This document shows, in pieces, positions 1 to 8,763 of a stretch of 64,000 nucleotides of DNA. The position numbers and the translations under genes were made by a program. This DNA is from an uncultured Clostridia bacterium (GTDB taxonomy: Bacteria; Bacillota; Clostridia; Oscillospirales; JAAYOS01), in assembly GCA_947631015.1 (NCBI GenBank), contig CANRJS010000001.1, positions 31,561-95,560 of the forward strand, read 5' to 3'. Position 1 is the stretch's first letter, and each line of letters begins with the position of its first letter. The notes beneath the pieces were generated by a model. That model saw only the letters and a list, made by a program, of their open reading frames with translations, searched no databases and was not told where the DNA came from.

Positions 1-128
1 TGCCGTTCAGCGCCGGCGCGAGGATGGCAATAGAAAAGCTGCTGCGCGGTGACAGAACAGTCGACGAAGCGTATGACGCAAAAATAGACGCGTTCTGCGA
101 GGACTACATCAAGAGGTTCGGGGACTGA
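1..128 (+). CDS. C-terminal fragment of an unidentified protein
   Basis: An open frame enters from the left edge and ends with TGA at 126-128. It gives about 41 residues, including GARMAIEKLLRGD and ending in YIKRFGD, with alternating charged and hydrophobic residues like an alpha-helical tail. I do not recognise the family. The stop is one base before the ATG of the next gene, so the two are probably translated from one mRNA and may share a pathway. Confidence 0.6.
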   Translation, partial: PFSAGARMAIEKLLRGDRTVDEAYDAKIDAFCEDYIKRFGD

Positions 129-129
129 T

Positions 130-1008
130 ATGTACGAACTGACTCTTGCCGCCGGAAACAGCTTTTATCTTCAGTGTCCCGCCAAGATAGGGCTCGTGCG
201 GCTGGACGGAGGCGACGTCTGCCTCATAGACAGCGGCGGAGACAGAGACGCGGGCAGAAAGGTCCGCCGCCTGCTCGACGAGAACGGCTGGCGTCTCCGC
301 GCCATATACAACACACACTCCCACGCCGACCACATCGGTGGCAACAGGTTCCTTCAGGACAGGACCGGATGCAGGATCTACGCCCCCGGCGCGGAGCTCG
401 GCTTTGTGAGGCATCCGACGCTTGAGCCGTCCTTGCTTTACGGCGGCTGTCCGCCGGACGAGCTCCGCCGAAAGTTCCTCCTTGCGGAGCCGAGCGACGC
501 CGAGCCTCTGACGCCGGAGGTCCTGCCGGACGGGTTTGAGGTCATTTCCCTGCCCGGCCACTTCCTTGACATGGCGGGCTTCCGCACGCCGGACGACGTC
601 GTCTACCTCGCGGACTGCCTCGCGAGCCGCGCGACGCTTGAGAAGTACGGCATAGCGTTTATCTACGACGTCGGCGCGTACCTCGCGACGCTTGAAAAGG
701 TAAAGACGCTCCGGGCAAAGCTGTTCGTCCCGTCCCACGCGGACGCGGCGGAGGACATAACAGAGCTTGCCGACTTCAACATCGCGGCGACGCACGACAC
801 GGCGGACAGGATAGAACGCCTCCTCGCGGAGCCGATGACCTTTGACCTGCTTCTCCGGCGGGTGTTTGAGGAGTTCTCGCTTGTGATGACCTTCGAGCAG
901 CACGCGCTCATCGGCGCTACCGTGCGCTCCTACCTCACATGGATGAAGGGTCTTGGCCGCGTCACGGCAGAGCTCTCGGACAATACTTTCCTCTGGCGGA
1001 GAGCGTAG
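130..1008 (+). CDS. MBL-fold metallohydrolase
   Basis: A 292-residue metallo-beta-lactamase-fold protein. The metal-binding signature THSHADH is at residues 62-68. Further likely ligands are His144 in LPGHF, Asp162 in YLADC and His203 in PSHAD. This is the hydrolase set of the glyoxalase II-like superfamily, which uses two metals and acts on thioesters, phosphoesters or lactams. The C-terminal third is helical, as in the subfamily with an added winged-helix-like tail. No signal peptide is present, so it is cytoplasmic. The ATG lies one base after the stop of the upstream gene, and a strong terminator follows at 1081. The substrate cannot be read from sequence. Confidence 0.85.
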   Translation: MYELTLAAGNSFYLQCPAKIGLVRLDGGDVCLIDSGGDRDAGRKVRRLLDENGWRLRAIYNTHSHADHIGGNRFLQDRTGCRIYAPGAELGFVRHPTLEPSLLYGGCPPDELRRKFLLAEPSDAEPLTPEVLPDGFEVISLPGHFLDMAGFRTPDDVVYLADCLASRATLEKYGIAFIYDVGAYLATLEKVKTLRAKLFVPSHADAAEDITELADFNIAATHDTADRIERLLAEPMTFDLLLRRVFEEFSLVMTFEQHALIGATVRSYLTWMKGLGRVTAELSDNTFLWRRA

Positions 1009-1080
1009 AAGCATGGATATGTACGCCAAATGATACGACGCGTAGCCTACAGCTGCAATACCGCAAACTTTACACGAAAA

Positions 1081-1113
1081 AACGGCGAGCGCGAAATCGC
1101 GCCCGCCGTTTTT
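1081..1113 (+). terminator. Intrinsic terminator after the MBL gene
   Basis: Stem AACGGCG / CGCCGTT extended by GCGCGA / TCGCGC, with one A-C mismatch, a two-base loop and a following T5. It is preceded by an A-tract, so it could also stop transcripts from the alpha-galactosidase on the other strand. Confidence 0.85.
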
Positions 1114-1141
1114 CAGCTTATCAAGAAGTCTTCTTGTCAAA

Positions 1142-1402
1142 AGCCTCGCAGAGTTTCGCGCCTTTGGCGCGAAATAAGGTTAAATCCGTTTTTTTCGGCG
1201 GCGTGTACGTCGGAAAAAACTCCTCTCGCGGAGCGTGCGTCGATTTTACGCCGCAGGCGGAAAACTCGGCGCGGAGCGGAGCGAATGCTGTCGGTAGGGC
1301 TTCGCCCTATCCGACAGCTTCACTTGAAATTGCGCCTGCGCAATTTCAAGTGAAAGCCTCGGCGCGAAAGGGTGCGCAGCGAAGCGAGCACATTTCGCGC
1401 CG
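1142..1402. repeat. Palindromic intergenic repeat block, copy 1
   Basis: This 260 bp between convergent genes holds no credible gene. At 1142-1208 is a module with flanks AGCCTCGCAGAGTTTCG and AAATCCGTTTTTTTC-GGCGGCGTGTAC around a perfect 9-bp stem (1154-1162 with 1166-1174). The same flanks recur on the other strand at 9972-10048 around a different palindrome. A second shared module (CTCGCGGAGCGTGCGTCGA, within 1212-1243) recurs at 9846-9877. Three further inverted repeats follow: 1287-1318 (GCTGTCGG...CCGACAGC around AGGGC-TTC-GCCCT), 1321-1352 (15-bp perfect arms, 2-nt loop) and 1360-1402 (10-bp arms CGGCGCGAAA / TTTCGCGCCG). The last may help end the alpha-galactosidase mRNA. Confidence 0.75.
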
Positions 1403-1406
1403 ATGT

Positions 1407-3593
1407 TTAAAATTCTGTGAAGTGCAGCTCGAACGGCGCGTAGTCTCCCCAAGTGCGCGGGAGAAGTATCCCACCGTTCATCAGCGCCGTGCCAGAGTAT
1501 ATCTTTCCGTCGGCATCGAAGCGGTAGAGCTTTTCCGGATCAAGTCCGCGAAGAAGGATCCGATAGCGCATCGCGCTAGGCTCGGTGCGGAAGACCATGC
1601 CGTGGACCAGCGCCTCGGTCCGGTCAAAGGACACATATTCCCACGCGGCGAACCTGTCCGCCGTCGGGTCGGAGAGACGGTGGTAGCTGCCGTTGTGAAT
1701 GAGGTCGTCGTATCTTCTGAAGCGCGCAGTCTGCTCCTTCACGGCGGCCTTCTCCTCATCCAAAAGCCTGCCGAGGTCGAGCTCATAGCCGAAGCTGCCC
1801 GCCATGGCGGTGACTGCGCGCGCCTCGAGCGGCGTCACGCGGCCGGTCTGGTGGTTCGGGACGGCGGAGACGTGCGAGCCGACAGCGGAGACGGGATATA
1901 TAAAGCTCGTGCCGTACTGTATCTTTGTGCGCTCGTAGGCGTCGGTATCGTCGCTGCACCATATCTGCGGCGTGTAGTAGAGCATGCCGGCGTCGAAGCG
2001 TCCTCCCCCACCGCTGCAGCCCTCGAACAATACGTCCGGGAAGTCGTGCGTGAGGCGTTCGAGAAGTTCGTAAAGTCCGAGCATGTAGCGGTGCGGCATC
2101 TCGCCCATACACTCCTTAGGTATGCCGTGGGAGTACCAGTCGCAGATGCTGCGGTTGAAGTCCCACTTCACATAGGAAATATCCGCGCTGTTCAGTATAT
2201 CGTTTATCGCGCCGTAGAGGTACTCGCGGACGTCCGCGCGCGTGAGGTCGAGCAGGAGCTGGCTGCGGCTCAGCACCGGCGCGCGTCCCGGAACGGCTAT
2301 CGCCCAGTCGGGGTGCGCACGGAAGAGGTCGCTGTCCTCGCTTACCATCTCCGGCTCAAACCATATACCGAACTTCATTCCGAAGCTCTTTACCTTGTCC
2401 ACAAGCGGCTTGAGGCCGCCTTTTAGCTTGCTTTCGTTTACCGTCCAGTCGCCGAGGCCGGATGTGTCGCTCGAACGCTTGCCGAACCACCCGTCGTCCA
2501 TGACAAAGAGGTCCACGCCGAGCTCGGAAGCCTGCTTTGCTATCGCGGCAAGCTTTTCTTCGTCGAAGTTGAAGTAGGTCGCTTCCCAGTTGTTTATGAG
2601 TATGGGACGCGGCGCGAGCTTGTACTTCCCGCGGCAGACGTTGTTGCGTATGACGCCGTGGAAGTTCTGCGAGAGACGGTCAAAGCCCTCGCCGCTGTAC
2701 GTGATTATCGCCTCGGGGGTGTAGAAGTCTTCCCCCGCCCCGAGCTCCCAGCTGAAAAGGTCGGGGTTTATGCCCATAGTGAGGCGCGTTCCGCCGAGCT
2801 GGTCACGCTCTACCTGCGTCTTGAAGCTCCCGCTGTACACGAGCGCCGCGCCGTAGCACTCGCCCGACGTCTCGGTACAGTCCTTCGAGCAGAGTATGAC
2901 GGACGGGTTCTGCTGATGGCTCGACGCGCCCCTCACGCTCGAGCTCTCGTGTATACCGGGGTCTACCGGCCGGCGGTCGGGCACGCGCTCCATGGCGTGA
3001 CGGCCGACAAATGTCATCCTGTCCCACTCTCCGAACGGAATGTCGAGACAGAAGCTCATGGCGTTCTCGAGGCGAATAGGGCTGCTTCCTTTGTTGGAGA
3101 TAACGGCGCTCCTCGTGATAACGTCGTACTGCGGCAGGATGCCGTAGCGGAGACGCACCACAAGCTCGCTTGCGACGTCCTGAAGGTATATCTCAAGCGT
3201 CTCCGCGTCGTCATCGGAGGCGTAGACAGCGGGAAGTCCGGGTATTGAATACTTCCCCTTTTCTATCGTGTATCCGATGTAGCGGAGGTCGACCGTGCGC
3301 GAACCGTCCGGAAATACGACGCTTATCGACGGCACGCGGTAGTCCGCGCCGCCGCTGCACCCGTACTCCTGCGGAAGCGTGTCCGGCGAGTATTCGCGCC
3401 GGTCGCCCGACTCGTGGATGTTGCCCGCAAAGCCTATCCCGGGATAGTCGAGGAGATGGTCCATATCGTCCCAGACCGGGCGGCCGTACCAGACGTGCTT
3501 GAGTATGCCGAACCTGTCGACCTTTATCTGGTACTCGGTGTTGTTTGTGAGTATGCGTATCGTGTTCGCGTTCTTGTTTGCTTTAATCGGCAT
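1407..3593 (-). CDS. Alpha-galactosidase, GH36 family
   Basis: A 728-residue retaining alpha-galactosidase, the usual length for bacterial GH36 enzymes. It removes terminal alpha-1,6-galactose from raffinose-type sugars, melibiose or galactomannan. Residues 1-325 form the N-terminal beta-sandwich and the (beta/alpha)8 barrel follows. FGIWFEPEMV is at 408-417. The nucleophile Asp478 lies in YVKWDFNRS and the acid/base Asp548 in WCSDDTD; both positions match the well-studied Geobacillus enzymes. CSGGGGRFD at 526-534 is also typical. No signal peptide is present, so the substrate must be imported, but no transporter or sugar regulator is adjacent. The ATG is preceded by GGAAAGG. The gene stands alone, 33 bases before queA on the same strand. 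Confidence 0.95.
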   Translation of the reverse strand: MPIKANKNANTIRILTNNTEYQIKVDRFGILKHVWYGRPVWDDMDHLLDYPGIGFAGNIHESGDRREYSPDTLPQEYGCSGGADYRVPSISVVFPDGSRTVDLRYIGYTIEKGKYSIPGLPAVYASDDDAETLEIYLQDVASELVVRLRYGILPQYDVITRSAVISNKGSSPIRLENAMSFCLDIPFGEWDRMTFVGRHAMERVPDRRPVDPGIHESSSVRGASSHQQNPSVILCSKDCTETSGECYGAALVYSGSFKTQVERDQLGGTRLTMGINPDLFSWELGAGEDFYTPEAIITYSGEGFDRLSQNFHGVIRNNVCRGKYKLAPRPILINNWEATYFNFDEEKLAAIAKQASELGVDLFVMDDGWFGKRSSDTSGLGDWTVNESKLKGGLKPLVDKVKSFGMKFGIWFEPEMVSEDSDLFRAHPDWAIAVPGRAPVLSRSQLLLDLTRADVREYLYGAINDILNSADISYVKWDFNRSICDWYSHGIPKECMGEMPHRYMLGLYELLERLTHDFPDVLFEGCSGGGGRFDAGMLYYTPQIWCSDDTDAYERTKIQYGTSFIYPVSAVGSHVSAVPNHQTGRVTPLEARAVTAMAGSFGYELDLGRLLDEEKAAVKEQTARFRRYDDLIHNGSYHRLSDPTADRFAAWEYVSFDRTEALVHGMVFRTEPSAMRYRILLRGLDPEKLYRFDADGKIYSGTALMNGGILLPRTWGDYAPFELHFTEF

Positions 3594-3626
3594 AACGTAT
3601 CCGCCTTTCCGAAAATCTCCGTAAAA

Positions 3627-4646
3627 TCAATGAATGAACATCGCATCCCCGAACGAGAAGAACCGCATTTTATGCTCGACCGCCGCCCTGTAAGCCTCGA
3701 GGATGTGCTCCCTTCCGGCGAGCGCCGAGACGAGCATTATAAGCGTGCTCTCCGGCAGATGGAAGTTCGTTATGAGCGCGTCGACAGCCTTGAACCTGTA
3801 TCCGGGATAGATGAAGATGTCCGTCCAGCGCGAGCCCGGTTCCATCGTCCCGTCCTCCCGCGCGAAGGTCTCAAGCACGCGGCAGGAGGTCGTTCCGACG
3901 GAGATCACCCGCCGACCCTCGCGCTTCGCGCGGCTCACGGCCTCGGCGGTGTCCTCCGGGAGGATGCAGAACTCGGAGTGCATCGGGTGATCCTCTATCT
4001 CGTCCTCGCTCACCGGGCGAAAGGTCCCGAGCCCGACATGCAGCGTCACGAACTTCTCCTCCACGCCCTTTTCCCGTATGTGTTGCAGCAGCTCCTCGGT
4101 GAAGTGGAGCCCCGCCGTCGGCGCGGCGGCGGAGCCGAGGTGCTTTGAGTAGACAGTCTGGTAGCGCTCCGGGTCGTCGAGGGTCTCCTTGATGTACGGT
4201 GGGAGCGGCATCCGTCCGAGCCGCTCGAGTATCTCGAGAAATATTCCGTAGTACTCGAAACGGACAAGGCGGTTGCCGCCCTCCTCGACGGATACTATCT
4301 CGCAGGAGAGCTCGTCCCCGAAGGTGATGCGCGCGCCGGGGCGGAGCTTCCTCCCCGGGCGCACGAGACATTCCCAAAGGCCGCCCTCACGCTCGCGGAG
4401 CAGAAGGACCTCCGCCGCGCCGCCGCCGCGCCGCGAGCCGATAAGACGCGCGGGAAGGACGCGCGAGTCGTTCATGACGAGAAGGTCGCCCTCGTGAAAG
4501 AAATCCGCTATCTCGCGGAAGACGTGGAAGGAGTACTCCCCAGTCGTCTTGTCGAGGAGCATAAGCGACGAGCCGTCCCGCTCGGGGGACGGAGTCTGCG
4601 CTATCAGCTCCTCGGGGAGTTCGTACCAGAAATCGCTCTTTTTCAT
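3627..4646 (-). CDS. queA: S-adenosylmethionine:tRNA ribosyltransferase-isomerase QueA
   Basis: A 339-residue protein that transfers and isomerises the ribosyl group of S-adenosylmethionine onto 7-aminomethyl-7-deazaguanine in tRNA, forming epoxyqueuosine at the wobble base. Family signatures are the N-terminal [34 protein letters not shown] and the C-terminal [17 protein letters not shown]. The start chosen is the ATG at 4646. It overlaps the stop of the upstream SpoIID gene as ATGA and is preceded by AAGAGGT. The frame is open further upstream, but that region is the SpoIID coding sequence. No other queuosine gene is in the window. Confidence 0.96.
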   Translation of the reverse strand: MKKSDFWYELPEELIAQTPSPERDGSSLMLLDKTTGEYSFHVFREIADFFHEGDLLVMNDSRVLPARLIGSRRGGGAAEVLLLREREGGLWECLVRPGRKLRPGARITFGDELSCEIVSVEEGGNRLVRFEYYGIFLEILERLGRMPLPPYIKETLDDPERYQTVYSKHLGSAAAPTAGLHFTEELLQHIREKGVEEKFVTLHVGLGTFRPVSEDEIEDHPMHSEFCILPEDTAEAVSRAKREGRRVISVGTTSCRVLETFAREDGTMEPGSRWTDIFIYPGYRFKAVDALITNFHLPESTLIMLVSALAGREHILEAYRAAVEHKMRFFSFGDAMFIH

Positions 4647-6463
4647 CTGCCGAGTACCTCTTGTATGTTCATGACCTTTGCGCCGGTGTAGTAGTATTCG
4701 AGAATAGACACATAGTCCCAGCCAGCCTCGGCGCGTCCCCGGCTCCCCCACTGGCTTAGGCCGACGTTGTGGCCCCAACCGGTGCCGCTCACTACGAACA
4801 CTCCGCTTGTGGATTCGGAGCGGAGAGCGTCGGTGCCGTTTGCCGTCAGAACATACACCTCGCCGGGGTTCCGAAGTCCCTGAATTTTGCCGTCCGCACC
4901 TATGACCTGCGCGGTGGAGGCGGAAATCGAAGTTCCGCTCTCGCCCGCGGCTATCTCGACCGTCCCGCTCGAGATGGTGTACCGCTGGCTCCGCGTACCC
5001 TTTCCGAGGGTGCTGCTTGTGAGGATGGTGCGCGCCGCCTCCTTTGAAAAGCTCAGCTTCTTTCCGCTCGCGTCCATAAAGCTCACGGTGTATACGTTCC
5101 CTGCGGGGGTGAACTTCTCGACCCACGCATTTGTGACCGTGCCGATAGAGTAGTTCTTCTGATTGAGCACCCACGCTATTTCCTCGCCGGTGTAGGTGTA
5201 GCTCCAGCGCCCGTACTGGGCGCGGTCAAGGTCTTCGTAGGTGTCGGGCACGGCCTTCAGGTACGGGTAGTCCACGCCCCAGACGTTTACCGCGTCCTCG
5301 GTGTAGCCTCCGTTCGTGGAGTGGTAAACCGTGTCGCATATCTTGCCGTCGTAGAACATCGCGAGACCTGCGACGGCGTCGCAGTAGGCGTTCGACTGCG
5401 CGGTGGCGCGGTTCAGCCCCTGATAGACCTGGCAGTGGTCGGTGTTGCAGACGTCAAAGCCGTAGGCGCTGTGGCGGTTTTTATTGAATACGACGTAGCT
5501 TGAGGCGCAGACCGCTCCGACCTTTGTACCCTCCTCGGTCCAGTTGGTGCCTATCTCGTAGGGTATGACCCCCTTGGTATAGTCGCCTATTTCGACGACG
5601 TTTATAACGACGAGCGAACCCGACGAGTTCCGCCTGTACTCAAAGCCGCCCGCCCACTTGTAGCCCTTGTGCCAGGTGACCGGCTCCTCCGAGCCTATCG
5701 GGCGTATGCCGAAGCGGTCGCCGCCGTTGTCAAACTCGAATATGATGGTCCCGGTGGGCGTCACCGCCACCGTGTAGCAGGTATTGGACGCGCCGACGAC
5801 CGTGCCGTTCGGCACGCCGAGTGAAGCCGCCGCCTCTTCCGCCGCGCCGGACGAGCGGTATGAGCCGACGCGGACGCGCCACTCCCCGTTTATGTATGCC
5901 GGAAACGCGGATGCGTATGCTCCGGCGGCGGCGAGCGCCTCCTGGTAGGTCGGATAGGAGTCCGGCGTCTGGACATGGTACGCGCCTATCGACGTCGCGC
6001 CGGAGGGAGCGATCGAGTCGTAATATGTGCTGTCCTTGACGTACATGTTTCGGTCGGAGAAGGTAGTTATCCTCTCCTGCGCGGTATAGCCGACGGCGGT
6101 GAAAGCCCCGTCCTTGTCGTACCAGCCGAACATATACCCCGAGCCGTCAAAGTTCTGGAGATTTGCGGAGGCAAGCGCCGTGGAACCGTAGTACAGTCCG
6201 GCGCGGACGATATACTCCTCCGGCTCGCACACTATGGGGTATGTTACGGAAGCCGGGTCAACGGCAGTGGAGACGTAGGACACCGGCTGTGCCGCCGTGG
6301 GGGAAGCCTCGGGCGCTGCGGATGCGGCAGGCTCGGCGGACGCAAACGGATCCGCCGAATTCTCTCCGGTAGCGGGGATAAATCCGGCCCCTTCGCTTGC
6401 GGCAAAGGCCTCGCCGCCGAGAAGAAGCGCGAGAACAAGCAGGAAAGAAGTAAATCGTTTCAT
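4643..6463 (-). CDS. SpoIID/LytB-domain secreted protein with SPOR-like region
   Basis: A 606-residue exported protein. Residues 1-21 are a signal peptide ending AFA-A. A low-complexity Ala/Pro/Ser/Glu linker covers about 25-60. Residues 160-225 resemble a SPOR peptidoglycan-binding unit (EWRVRVGSY, then alternating EEA/AAS helices). The second half is a SpoIID domain: [16 protein letters not shown], the HCQVYQGL segment, TNGGYTE and the C-terminal [14 protein letters not shown]...[14 protein letters not shown]. SpoIID enzymes are lytic transglycosylases of engulfment that cut denuded glycan. The extra SPOR-like and linker parts differ from Bacillus SpoIID, so this may be a paralog or a combined binding/lytic form. 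The stop overlaps the queA start by ATGA. Confidence 0.88.
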   Translation of the reverse strand: MKRFTSFLLVLALLLGGEAFAASEGAGFIPATGENSADPFASAEPAASAAPEASPTAAQPVSYVSTAVDPASVTYPIVCEPEEYIVRAGLYYGSTALASANLQNFDGSGYMFGWYDKDGAFTAVGYTAQERITTFSDRNMYVKDSTYYDSIAPSGATSIGAYHVQTPDSYPTYQEALAAAGAYASAFPAYINGEWRVRVGSYRSSGAAEEAAASLGVPNGTVVGASNTCYTVAVTPTGTIIFEFDNGGDRFGIRPIGSEEPVTWHKGYKWAGGFEYRRNSSGSLVVINVVEIGDYTKGVIPYEIGTNWTEEGTKVGAVCASSYVVFNKNRHSAYGFDVCNTDHCQVYQGLNRATAQSNAYCDAVAGLAMFYDGKICDTVYHSTNGGYTEDAVNVWGVDYPYLKAVPDTYEDLDRAQYGRWSYTYTGEEIAWVLNQKNYSIGTVTNAWVEKFTPAGNVYTVSFMDASGKKLSFSKEAARTILTSSTLGKGTRSQRYTISSGTVEIAAGESGTSISASTAQVIGADGKIQGLRNPGEVYVLTANGTDALRSESTSGVFVVSGTGWGHNVGLSQWGSRGRAEAGWDYVSILEYYYTGAKVMNIQEVLGR

Positions 6464-6488
6464 TTTGTTCCTCCGAACGGGGTTTGCG

Positions 6489-6517
6489 TTGACAGAAAGT
6501 ACATGCTGTGCTACAAT
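6489..6517 (+). promoter_or_regulatory. Sigma-A-type promoter toward asd-dapA-dapB
   Basis: TTGACA at 6489-6494, 17-base spacer, TACAAT at 6512-6517. It predicts a leader of about 120 nt before asd. A 6-bp hairpin (GCGGGA-GAAG-TCCCGC, 6526-6541) lies at the start of that leader. The promoter faces the spoIID promoter at 6569-6596, so the two leaders overlap. Confidence 0.75.
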
Positions 6518-6568
6518 TATATCCGGCGGGAGAAGTCCCGCATATTATGTAAACAAAGCACCTCTCTA

Positions 6569-6596
6569 ATTATAGCATAATTTGTCGTTTTTTCAA
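6569..6596 (-). promoter_or_regulatory. Sigma-A-type promoter toward the SpoIID gene and queA
   Basis: On the minus strand: TTGAAA (6591-6596), 16-base spacer, TATAAT (6569-6574). The predicted transcript begins near 6562 and crosses the asd promoter before reaching the SpoIID start at 6463. Confidence 0.7.
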
Positions 6597-6644
6597 CGGC
6601 TTTTTGATAACTTGATAAACGGCATATATTCGGAGGAGATCAAG

Positions 6645-7718
6645 ATGAAAAAGTACAGAGTCGGCGTCATCGGCGCTACAGGCATGGTCGGGCAGCGGTT
6701 CGTGATGCTTGTGAGCAGGCACCCGTGGTTCGAGCTTGCGGCTCTCGCCGCCTCTCCCCGCTCAGCGGGCAAGCTCTACCGTGACGCGGCGCATTGGATG
6801 ATGAGCGAGCCGATGCCGGAGAGCGCGGCGAATATGACCGTCCTCGACGCTACGGCGGACATCGACAAAATAGCGGGCGAGGTCGACTTCGTCTTTTCCG
6901 CCGTCAACATGACAAAGCAGGAGATCTATGCGCTCGAGCTCGAGTATGCGAAGCGCGAATGCCCGGTCATATCCAACAACTCCGCGCACCGCGGCGACCC
7001 GGACGTTCCGATGGTCGTCGCCATGATAAACCCGGAGCACATTCGGGTGATAGACAGCTTCCGCAAGCGCCTCGGAATAAAGCGCGGCCTCATTGCCGTG
7101 AAGTCGAACTGCTCGATACAGTCCTACGTCCCGGCGCTCCATCCCCTGCTGAAGTACCGTCCCACGAAGGTGCTCGCCTGTACCTATCAGGCGATAAGCG
7201 GCGCGGGCAAGAACTTCGGTACCTGGCCGGAGATGATAGATAACGTCATCCCCTACATAGGCGGCGAGGAGGAAAAGAGCGAGCTCGAACCGCTGAAGAT
7301 ATGGGGGCACATCGAAAACGGCGTCATTGTGAACGCCGAGACGCCGTCCATCACGACGCAGTGCATCCGCGTCCCCGTCACCGACGGCCACCTTGCGGCG
7401 GTGTTCGTCTCCTTTGAGGAGAAGCCGTCCATAGAGGAGATAAAAGCCGCGTGGGCGGGATATCGCGCGCGTCCGCAGTCGCTCGCGCTTCCGAGCGCCC
7501 CGAAGCAGTTCATCCACTACTTCGAGGAGCCCGACCGTCCGCAGACCCGCCTCGACCGCGAGCTCGAGGGCGGCATGGCGGTGTCGGTAGGGCGTCTGCG
7601 CGAGGATACGCAGTACGACTACAAGTTCGTTTCGCTCTCACACAACACCCTCCTCGGCGCCGCCGGAGGCGCGGTGCAGCTCGCGGAGCTGCTCTGCGCG
7701 GAGGGTTACATCGACTGA
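6645..7718 (+). CDS. asd: Aspartate-semialdehyde dehydrogenase, archaeal/fungal-type
   Basis: A 357-residue NADPH-dependent enzyme that reduces aspartyl phosphate to aspartate semialdehyde, the branch point to lysine/diaminopimelate, methionine and threonine. The Rossmann motif GATGMVGQRF is at residues 8-17. The catalytic cysteine is in VKSNCSIQ near 146, and TYQAISGAGKNFG follows. HPWFEL and AASPRSAGKLY match the archaeal/fungal branch rather than the E. coli type. The ATG at 6645 was chosen because GGAGGAG lies 6 bases upstream; the longer open frame has no such site. It is followed 54 bases later by dapA, forming one lysine-pathway operon. Confidence 0.95.
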   Translation: MKKYRVGVIGATGMVGQRFVMLVSRHPWFELAALAASPRSAGKLYRDAAHWMMSEPMPESAANMTVLDATADIDKIAGEVDFVFSAVNMTKQEIYALELEYAKRECPVISNNSAHRGDPDVPMVVAMINPEHIRVIDSFRKRLGIKRGLIAVKSNCSIQSYVPALHPLLKYRPTKVLACTYQAISGAGKNFGTWPEMIDNVIPYIGGEEEKSELEPLKIWGHIENGVIVNAETPSITTQCIRVPVTDGHLAAVFVSFEEKPSIEEIKAAWAGYRARPQSLALPSAPKQFIHYFEEPDRPQTRLDRELEGGMAVSVGRLREDTQYDYKFVSLSHNTLLGAAGGAVQLAELLCAEGYID

Positions 7719-7772
7719 ACGCACTAGGCAGTCCTATCAACTTACGACATTCTGCAAAAGGAGCCGAAAATT

Positions 7773-8660
7773 ATGAAGCAGCCGATTTTTACGGGAGTAG
7801 GTACGGCGATAATCACGCCGTTCACGTCCGATTTCGTCAACTTCGAGAAGCTCGGTGAGCTCATCGAGCAGCAGATCGCCGCCGGGGTCGAGGCGCTCGT
7901 TGTCTGCGGCACCACCGGCGAAGCGCCCACGCAGACCATCCCCGAGCACCTCGCCACCGTCGAGTACGCGATAAAGCGTGCGGCGGGCAGGATAAAGATA
8001 ATAGCCGGCACCGGTTCGAACGACACGGCTCACGCCATCATGATGAGCCAGAACGCCGAGAAGAGCGGTGCGGACGCGCTCCTGATGGTCACACCCTACT
8101 ACAACAAGACGACGCAGCGCGGACTTGTGCGCCACTTCGAGGCCGTCGCGGACAGGGTGAACATCCCGATAATCCTCTACAACATCCCGAGCCGCACCGG
8201 CATGGGCTTCACCGTGGACGCCTACAGGGAGCTCTCAAAGCATCCCAACATCAACGGCGTCAAGGAGGCTAGCGGCGACTTCGAACTCGTCAGCCGCACG
8301 AAGATGGTCTGCGGCGACGAACTCAACATCTGGAGCGGGGACGACAGCGCGACGCTGCCGATGATGTCCCTCGGCGCGAAGGGAATAATCTCGGTCCTCT
8401 CGAACATCCTCCCCGGCGCGATGGTCGAGCTCTCCCATGCCTGTCTCGAGGGCGACTTCGAGCGGGCGCGCGAGCTGCACTACAAGTATTACCCTCTTAT
8501 GCGCGCTCTCTTTGCCGAGACAAATCCGATACCGGTCAAGGCGGCGATGAATATGATGGGCATGGGCGTCGGGCCAACGCGTATGCCGCTCGTCGAGATG
8601 AGCGAGGCAAACGAGAAGATGCTCCGCGACACTCTTGCGGAATACGGGCTTCTCGGCTGA
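7773..8660 (+). CDS. dapA: 4-hydroxy-tetrahydrodipicolinate synthase
   Basis: A 295-residue class I aldolase that condenses pyruvate with aspartate semialdehyde, the first committed step to lysine and meso-diaminopimelate for peptidoglycan and, in spores, dipicolinate. The phosphate-loop-like GTTGEAPT is near residues 47-54. The proton-relay tyrosine is in VTPYYNK, followed by YNIPSRTG. The Schiff-base lysine is in GVKEASGD near 165. The length is standard. AAAGGAG precedes the ATG. It lies between asd and dapB, which supply its substrate and use its product. Confidence 0.97.
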   Translation: MKQPIFTGVGTAIITPFTSDFVNFEKLGELIEQQIAAGVEALVVCGTTGEAPTQTIPEHLATVEYAIKRAAGRIKIIAGTGSNDTAHAIMMSQNAEKSGADALLMVTPYYNKTTQRGLVRHFEAVADRVNIPIILYNIPSRTGMGFTVDAYRELSKHPNINGVKEASGDFELVSRTKMVCGDELNIWSGDDSATLPMMSLGAKGIISVLSNILPGAMVELSHACLEGDFERARELHYKYYPLMRALFAETNPIPVKAAMNMMGMGVGPTRMPLVEMSEANEKMLRDTLAEYGLLG

Positions 8661-8682
8661 TCTTCAACAGGAAAAATAACTG

Positions 8683-8704
8683 AGGGGGCGAGCGTTCGCC
8701 CCCT
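8683..8704 (+). promoter_or_regulatory. Hairpin between dapA and dapB
   Basis: A perfect 9-bp stem, AGGGGGCGA / TCGCCCCCT, with a four-base loop GCGT. No T-run follows, so it looks like an mRNA stability or processing element rather than a full terminator. An imperfect GC-rich stem (around 8721-8750) precedes the dapB ribosome site. Confidence 0.5.
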
Positions 8705-8763
8705 GAATTCTAAAGAAAGGGACGTCCCGCCGCCGTCACGCGGCGCGGACAGAGGTGAAAGGA

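Noticed and set aside
939-2426. 495-codon open frame on + across the repeat block and the alpha-galactosidase
   Set aside because: It overlaps the terminator, the palindromes and the antisense of a well-supported GH36 gene.
6524-6644. Lysine riboswitch in the asd leader
   Set aside because: The leader is about 120 nt and holds only one short hairpin; the lysine aptamer is longer and more complex.
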